A stretch of 19,812 bases of DNA from Eubacterium sp. (GTDB lineage: Bacteria > Bacillota > Clostridia > Oscillospirales > Acutalibacteraceae). Location: assembly GCA_015655975.1 (NCBI GenBank), contig DVEP01000012.1, positions 1 through 19,812 on the forward strand, in the 5' to 3' direction. Below are positions 15,920 through 19,812 of the stretch, in pieces. The notes below the pieces were generated by a model. It was not told where the DNA came from, searched no databases, and saw only the letters and a list, made by a program, of their open reading frames with translations. Made by a program: the position numbers and the translations under genes. Numbering within the stretch: position 1 is the stretch's first letter; each line of letters begins with the position of its first letter.

Positions 15920-17752
15920 ATGGCAGGTAAGTTTGAAATCTGTAAAAATGCTGAAGAAAAGTTCAGTTTTGTAATGCAAATAAACGACGAAACAGTCGCT
16001 CAGTCGGAATTTTTCGACACTTTAGACGCTTGTAAAAGGGGCGTAAAAGCAGCAAAGAAAAACGCAAGAATGAAAGTTGAAAACAGATTTGAAAGTGATT
16101 TTGAAGAAAAAACACTTCCCAAATATGTTGTTGAAGAAAATGACGGTAAAGCAAAGTTCACGCTGTATCTTCAATCGGGCGCAGTTGCACTTTTCGGAAC
16201 TGCTCAGGATGAAAAAGACGCTCTTGCTAAAATTGAACTCATTGCAAACAATGCGGCTTCGGCGCAGATGGTTATGGCTAAGGAAAAAGAGCCTACCGAA
16301 AACGAACTTCACCAAATCAGAATAAATAAGCTTGACGCTTTGAAAGAAGCAGGCAAAGACCCGTATGAAATCACCGTTGCAAAGCAGACGGAAACATCAA
16401 AGTCAATCAATGAGAATTACGATTTACTCGACGGTAAAGATGTTTATATTTGCGGAAGAATAATGACTTGGCGTGATATGGGTAAGGCAAACTTCATTGA
16501 TGTAAGCGACCGCGGCGGAAAAATGCAGGTCTATGTCAGAATGAATGATATAGGCGAAGATGAGTATAAAGAGTTTAAAAAGTGGGATATCGGCGATATT
16601 GTTGAAGTTTTCGGATTTGTTTTCAAAACAAAAACAGGTGAAATTTCAATACACGCAAAAGAAATCAAACTCATTTCAAAGAGTCTTCTTCCTTTGCCTG
16701 AAAAATTTCACGGTCTTCAGGACACAGATACAAGGTACAGAAAAAGATATCTCGATTTGATTATGAACCCGAGTGTAAAAGATACATTTATTAAGCGTTC
16801 TAAAATTTTGAGCGCAATCAGAAAGTATCTTGACGGACAGGGCTTTATGGAAGTTGAAACTCCTATGCTTGTTTCAAACGCAGGCGGTGCGGCTGCAAGA
16901 CCTTTTGAAACACATTTCAACGCACTTAATGAAGATTTTAAACTTCGTATTTCTCTTGAACTTTATTTGAAACGCTTGATTGTAGGCGGTATGGAAAGAG
17001 TCTATGAAATCGGCAGAGTTTTCCGTAACGAAGGTTTGGATACAAGACATAACCCTGAGTTTACTTTGATGGAACTCTATCAGGCATATACAGACTACAA
17101 CGGAATGATGGACCTTACGGAAAATCTTTATCGCTATGTAGCTCAGGAAGTGCTTGGCACTACAACAATCACATACAACGGTGTTGAAATGGATTTGGGC
17201 AAGCCGTTTGAAAGAATAACAATGCTTGATGCTGTTAAAAAGTATTCAGGCGTTGATTTTAATGAAATTCACAGTGTTGAAGAGGCACGCGAGGCTGCAA
17301 AGGCACACAATATTGAGTTTGAAGAGCACCACAAAAAAGGTGACATTCTCAATTTGTTCTTTGAAGAATTTGCAGAGGAGCACTTAATTCAGCCAACATT
17401 TGTAATGGACCATCCTGTTGAAATTTCTCCTCTTACAAAGAAAAAGCCTTCAAATCCCGAGTACACAGAACGCTTTGAGTTCTTTATGAACGGTTGGGAA
17501 ATGGCAAACGCTTACTCCGAACTTAACGACCCGATTGACCAAAGAGAACGCTTCAAAGCGCAGGAAGAATTGCTTGCAAAAGGCGACGAAGAAGCAAACA
17601 CAACAGATGAAGATTTCTTAAATGCACTTGAAATCGGTATGCCCCCTACAGGCGGTATCGGTTTCGGTATTGACAGAATGTGTATGCTCCTTACCGATTC
17701 TGCCGCAATCAGAGATGTTCTCCTCTTCCCGACAATGAAGCCCTTAGATTGA
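15920..17752 (+). CDS. lysS: Lysyl-tRNA synthetase (class II) with an unusual N-terminal domain
   Basis: Residues from about 119 on are a complete class II lysyl-tRNA synthetase: an OB-fold anticodon-binding region (about 170-260), motif 1 (FMEVETPML, 309-317), motif 2 (GRVFRNEGLDTRHNPEFTLMELYQAY, 365-390) and motif 3 (GIGFGIDRMCMLL, near 580-592). It charges tRNA-Lys with lysine. The total of 610 residues is about 110 longer than usual. Residues 1-118 form an extension with two similar halves (KFEICKNAEEKFSFV...GVKAAKKNA and KYVVEENDGKAKFTL...ELIANNA), resembling the tandem DUF1508/YegP domain. The frame is open throughout and only the ATG at 15920 has a ribosome site (AGAGG), so this is probably a real fusion. 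An internal ATG at 16274 has no RBS. Confidence 0.95.
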   Translation: MAGKFEICKNAEEKFSFVMQINDETVAQSEFFDTLDACKRGVKAAKKNARMKVENRFESDFEEKTLPKYVVEENDGKAKFTLYLQSGAVALFGTAQDEKDALAKIELIANNAASAQMVMAKEKEPTENELHQIRINKLDALKEAGKDPYEITVAKQTETSKSINENYDLLDGKDVYICGRIMTWRDMGKANFIDVSDRGGKMQVYVRMNDIGEDEYKEFKKWDIGDIVEVFGFVFKTKTGEISIHAKEIKLISKSLLPLPEKFHGLQDTDTRYRKRYLDLIMNPSVKDTFIKRSKILSAIRKYLDGQGFMEVETPMLVSNAGGAAARPFETHFNALNEDFKLRISLELYLKRLIVGGMERVYEIGRVFRNEGLDTRHNPEFTLMELYQAYTDYNGMMDLTENLYRYVAQEVLGTTTITYNGVEMDLGKPFERITMLDAVKKYSGVDFNEIHSVEEAREAAKAHNIEFEEHHKKGDILNLFFEEFAEEHLIQPTFVMDHPVEISPLTKKKPSNPEYTERFEFFMNGWEMANAYSELNDPIDQRERFKAQEELLAKGDEEANTTDEDFLNALEIGMPPTGGIGFGIDRMCMLLTDSAAIRDVLLFPTMKPLD

Positions 17753-17967
17753 CCGAAACGCGAAAAAGCCCGTAATATCAAGGGTTTTCGGACACAGGGG
17801 AAACGAAAAACCTTACGCCTTACACCAAACTTACACCAATCGATGTAGGAAAACGTGCAGAGGCAAAAAAATCGCATAATTTCAAAGTGTGAATGGGCGA
17901 CTTTCTTTCGAGGTCGCCCATTATTTGAAAAGACAGATAAACAAATCGGGATTTAGGGGAGGAAAAT
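17753..17967. other. Junction region downstream of lysS with iterated direct repeats
   Basis: This 215-base stretch separates the housekeeping lysS from accessory genes. It contains an imperfect stem, 17761-17771 with 17782-17790, without a T-tract. It also has short repeats: CTTACACCAA at 17819-17828 and 17830-17839, preceded by a related CTTACGCC at 17812-17819. In minus-strand sense these read like the repeated GGTGTAAG motifs I associate with arm sites of tyrosine recombinase elements. A 10-bp perfect stem, AATGGGCGAC/GTCGCCCATT (17892-17922), ends it and may be a weak terminator. No gene is seen. A relic of an integration junction is inference. Confidence 0.4.
17892..17922. terminator. 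Stem-loop before the nucleotidyltransferase gene, possible terminator
   Basis: AATGGGCGAC (17892-17901) pairs exactly with GTCGCCCATT (17913-17922) around an 11-base loop. The GC-rich ten-pair stem is stable, but the following TTATTTG is a poor T-tract. It could end lysS transcription or be part of a recombination junction. Confidence 0.45.
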
Positions 17968-18462
17968 ATGGTCAGTATAACAGATGCAAAACAGATTATC
18001 AGACTTGCAACGGATGCGGAGATTAAAGTATTTCTTGACGGCGGTTGGGGTGTAGATGCGCTTATTGGATATGAAACAAGAAGACATAACGATATTGATA
18101 TATTTGTAGAAAAGAAAGATTATCATAAATTTATACAGATAATTAAAAACAATGGTTTCTATGAGATAAAAATGGAGTATACAACAACGAACCATACAGT
18201 ATGGGAGGATTTGAAGAAAAGAATTATTGATTTACATTGTTTTGAATATACAAAAAATGGTGAAATTCTTTACGAAGGGGATTGTTTTCCATCAGAGATT
18301 TTTTCGGGAATAGGAAAAATTGAGGAAATAGAAGTTTCTTGTATTGAACCGTATAGTCAACTGCTGTTCCATTTGGGATACGATTATGATGAAAATGATA
18401 TGCATGATGTAAAGTTGTTGTGCGAAGTATTTCATATGGAACTTCCTGAAGAGTATAGATAA
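17968..18462 (+). CDS. Lincosamide/aminoglycoside-type nucleotidyltransferase
   Basis: The 164-residue protein carries the nucleotidyltransferase core FLDGGWGVDALIGYETRRHNDIDIF: Gly-Gly (25-26), Asp 30, and the metal-binding pair Asp 42/Asp 44, with a likely third acid Asp 88 in IDLHCF. The C-terminal YSQLLFHLGYDYDENDMHDVKLLCE resembles Lnu proteins, which transfer AMP to lincomycin and clindamycin; the length also fits this group (about 160-165). Related aminoglycoside 2''-adenylyltransferase-like proteins share the core, so the substrate is not certain. It has a strong RBS (GGGGAGGAAAAT) and stands alone between the junction region and a strong terminator. Codon use, rich in AGA and ATA, looks different from its neighbours and suggests acquisition. 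Actual resistance is inferred, not shown. Confidence 0.75.
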   Translation: MVSITDAKQIIRLATDAEIKVFLDGGWGVDALIGYETRRHNDIDIFVEKKDYHKFIQIIKNNGFYEIKMEYTTTNHTVWEDLKKRIIDLHCFEYTKNGEILYEGDCFPSEIFSGIGKIEEIEVSCIEPYSQLLFHLGYDYDENDMHDVKLLCEVFHMELPEEYR

Positions 18463-18488
18463 TCATAACTTCCCGTTTGTCGAATAAT

Positions 18489-18527
18489 CCCTTGAAAGAG
18501 GATGAACCTTTTTCAAGGGGCTTTTTT
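18489..18527 (+). terminator. Strong terminator after the nucleotidyltransferase gene
   Basis: The stem CCCTTGAAAGAGG/CCTTTTTCAAGGG (18489-18501 with 18507-18519, one G-U pair) has a five-base loop and is followed by a run of seven T. It isolates the resistance-type gene from the zinc-ribbon gene downstream. Confidence 0.85.
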
Positions 18528-18573
18528 TATTTCTCCCCATGTTCGCAAACTACCCCGATTTCTCTTTCCTCAA

Positions 18574-18579
18574 TATAAT
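18574..18579 (+). promoter_or_regulatory. -10 box upstream of the zinc-ribbon gene
   Basis: A perfect TATAAT stands 34 bases before the ATG at 18613. There is no recognisable -35 at 16-18 bases. The leader includes GAGGAAGGAG, a good ribosome site about 11 bases before the ATG. Confidence 0.35.
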
Positions 18580-18612
18580 GAGTGCAAACAGAGAGGAAGG
18601 AGCGGTTTTGCT

Positions 18613-19812
18613 ATGAGTAATAGTTTGGCGAAAGTACATCCGGAGCTTGTTTCGGAATGGTCGGAAAGGAACTTTCCGCTTACTCCCGATAATATTACTT
18701 ACGGCTCAAACAAGAGAGTTTGGTGGAAAGGCAGTTGCGGTCACGAATGGCAGGCGAGCGTGAAGGCTCGTTCCAAAGGCGAAGGCTGCCCCATTTGTTC
18801 AGGAGCAAGGGTTGTTGAGGGTATTAACGATTTGGCTACGGTAAAGCCGAAATTGTCATTAGAGTGGTCTGAGAAAAACACGATTAAGCCAACGGAGGTT
18901 ACTGCCGGTTCTCATAAAAAAGTGATATGGAAGTGCGAACACGGTCACGAGTGGACGGCTACTGTCAAAAGCAGAACAATCAATAAAACAGGCTGTCCAT
19001 ACTGCTCACACAATAAAGTCCTTGCCGGATTCAATGACCTTGCTTCGCAGTATCCCGATATTGCTGCTGAATGGTCTGACAGAAATCTTCCGTTGCTGCC
19101 TACAATGGTAACAGCCTTTGCAAACAGTAAGGCTTGGTGGAAATGCAGAGATTGCGGAAACGAGTGGTACACTCTTATTTCAACCCGTGCCGGTGGGAGC
19201 AGATGTCCGTATTGCAGCGGATATACATTGCTCAAAGGATTTAATGACTTGGCGACTACGCACCCTGAACTTGCGGCTGAGTGGTCAGAAAGAAATTATC
19301 CCCTAATGCCTGATCAGGTAAACGCAAAATCAAGACACAATGTTTGGTGGAAGTGTAAGACCTGTGGCAATGAGTGGAAGTCCGTTATCAATGCTCGTGT
19401 AAAAGGAACAGTATGCCCGGTTTGTGCGGACAGGACAGTTCTTGCAGGATACAATGATTTAGTCACAACGGACAGGAAACTGCTTGCTGAATGGGATTAC
19501 GAAAAAAACTCTCTGCTCCCGACACAAGTGTCAAGAAGGTCGATGAAAAGAGTGTGGTGGAAATGTTCACTGGGACACTCTTGGAAAGCAAAAATCAGCG
19601 ATAGAACAATTATCGGAGAAAAATGCACTGTGTGCGAAAAAGAATATCGCTCCGTGTTCCCCGGCTTGGCGGTCGCCTATTACGCCAATCAAAAAGGATT
19701 AAAGGTACAGCTCGGTTCAGATAAACTATTAGGAATACCACTTGAAACCTACATTCCGTCAGAAAAGCTGGCGATAGAATTTACGAGCGGCTCAGAACAG
19801 ATGGAGGTTCTC
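18613..19812 (+). CDS. Zinc-ribbon repeat protein (DUF4379-like), C-terminal part missing
   Basis: The frame is open from ATG 18613 to the window end, giving 400 visible residues without a stop. Five tandem copies of about 69 residues (starting near residues 3, 72, 141, 211 and 281) each contain a P-x-L-x-x-EW motif, a WWKC-x-x-GHEW or CGNEW half-site and a CPxC half-site, a treble-clef/zinc-ribbon pattern of the DUF4379 type. In copy 1 the first Cys is Gly (residue 40). After residue 350 the protein changes to GLAVAYYANQKGLKVQLG...PLETYIPSEKLAIEF, which resembles a Vsr/PD-(D/E)xK-like nuclease domain that often follows such repeats. Such proteins often occur in mobile regions. Function is unproven; DNA binding with cleavage is the best guess. 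RBS GAAGGAG is present. Confidence 0.75.
   Translation, partial: MSNSLAKVHPELVSEWSERNFPLTPDNITYGSNKRVWWKGSCGHEWQASVKARSKGEGCPICSGARVVEGINDLATVKPKLSLEWSEKNTIKPTEVTAGSHKKVIWKCEHGHEWTATVKSRTINKTGCPYCSHNKVLAGFNDLASQYPDIAAEWSDRNLPLLPTMVTAFANSKAWWKCRDCGNEWYTLISTRAGGSRCPYCSGYTLLKGFNDLATTHPELAAEWSERNYPLMPDQVNAKSRHNVWWKCKTCGNEWKSVINARVKGTVCPVCADRTVLAGYNDLVTTDRKLLAEWDYEKNSLLPTQVSRRSMKRVWWKCSLGHSWKAKISDRTIIGEKCTVCEKEYRSVFPGLAVAYYANQKGLKVQLGSDKLLGIPLETYIPSEKLAIEFTSGSEQMEVL
18619..19653 (+). repeat. Five tandem ~69-codon repeats encoding zinc-ribbon modules
   Basis: The repeats run approximately 18619-18825, 18826-19032, 19033-19242, 19243-19452 and 19453-19653. Identity is visible at protein level (NDLA, EWSE-x-N, VWWKC, CP-x-CS) more than at DNA level, so the duplications are old rather than recent. 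Confidence 0.8.

Noticed and set aside
17512..17877. 121-residue minus-strand frame crossing the lysS end
   Set aside because: Overlaps the conserved motif 3 region of lysS in antisense; only the repeats it spans are notable.
18945..19235. 96-residue minus-strand frame in the zinc-ribbon gene
   Set aside because: Antisense of a repeat-rich coding region, no independent start signals.
18613..19653. CRISPR-like or recent tandem DNA repeat
   Set aside because: Periodicity is in coding triplets at about 207 bases with divergent DNA; it is a protein domain repeat, not a CRISPR array.

Overview
The window looks like a chromosomal segment of a low-GC, spore-forming member of the Clostridia (Bacillota), most likely of the Ruminococcaceae/Oscillospiraceae type. 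The grounds are the AT-rich sequence, strong GGAGG-type ribosome binding sites, A-tract/hairpin/T-tract terminators, a YpeB-type germination protein and the intracellular glycogen-phosphorylase/GH13 pair. The genus is inferred from memory of protein families, not from a search.

Layout. (1) Bases 1-90: the edge of what looks like an insertion sequence running off to the left, with a start codon and its Shine-Dalgarno sequence inside a stem-loop. (2) 120-1858, minus strand: a small Thr-rich lipoprotein and a YpeB-like protein. (3) 2015-4040: proB-proA, the first two steps of proline synthesis, translationally overlapped behind an extended -10 promoter. (4) 4260-5696: a polysaccharide flippase. 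(5) 5790-10144: glycogen phosphorylase, a terminator, then an intracellular GH13 amylase/neopullulanase-like enzyme, ending at a symmetric terminator shared with the facing operon. (6) 10267-12147, minus strand: an AI-2E-family membrane protein followed by a P-loop protein resembling the HPr-kinase fold. (7) 12380-15275: ACT-domain regulator, homoserine dehydrogenase and aspartate kinase, a compact aspartate-family amino-acid operon; aspartate kinase carries an internal Shine-Dalgarno and start like that of Bacillus lysC. (8) 15358-17752: a consensus promoter, greA and lysS. (9) 17753-19812: an accessory region just after lysS, with iterated short direct repeats, a lincosamide/aminoglycoside-type nucleotidyltransferase, a strong terminator and a zinc-ribbon repeat protein cut by the window end.

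Housekeeping amino-acid and glycogen metabolism therefore fills most of the window, and both ends look mobile. I see no clear new multi-gene system. The observations most worth following are the lysyl-tRNA synthetase with an N-terminal tandem domain resembling DUF1508/YegP, the transposase-protecting hairpin at the left edge, the internal start in aspartate kinase, the accessory region behind lysS with its zinc-ribbon/possible nuclease protein, and the AI-2E/HPr-kinase-like pair.

No rRNA, tRNA, CRISPR array or clear riboswitch was found by eye.
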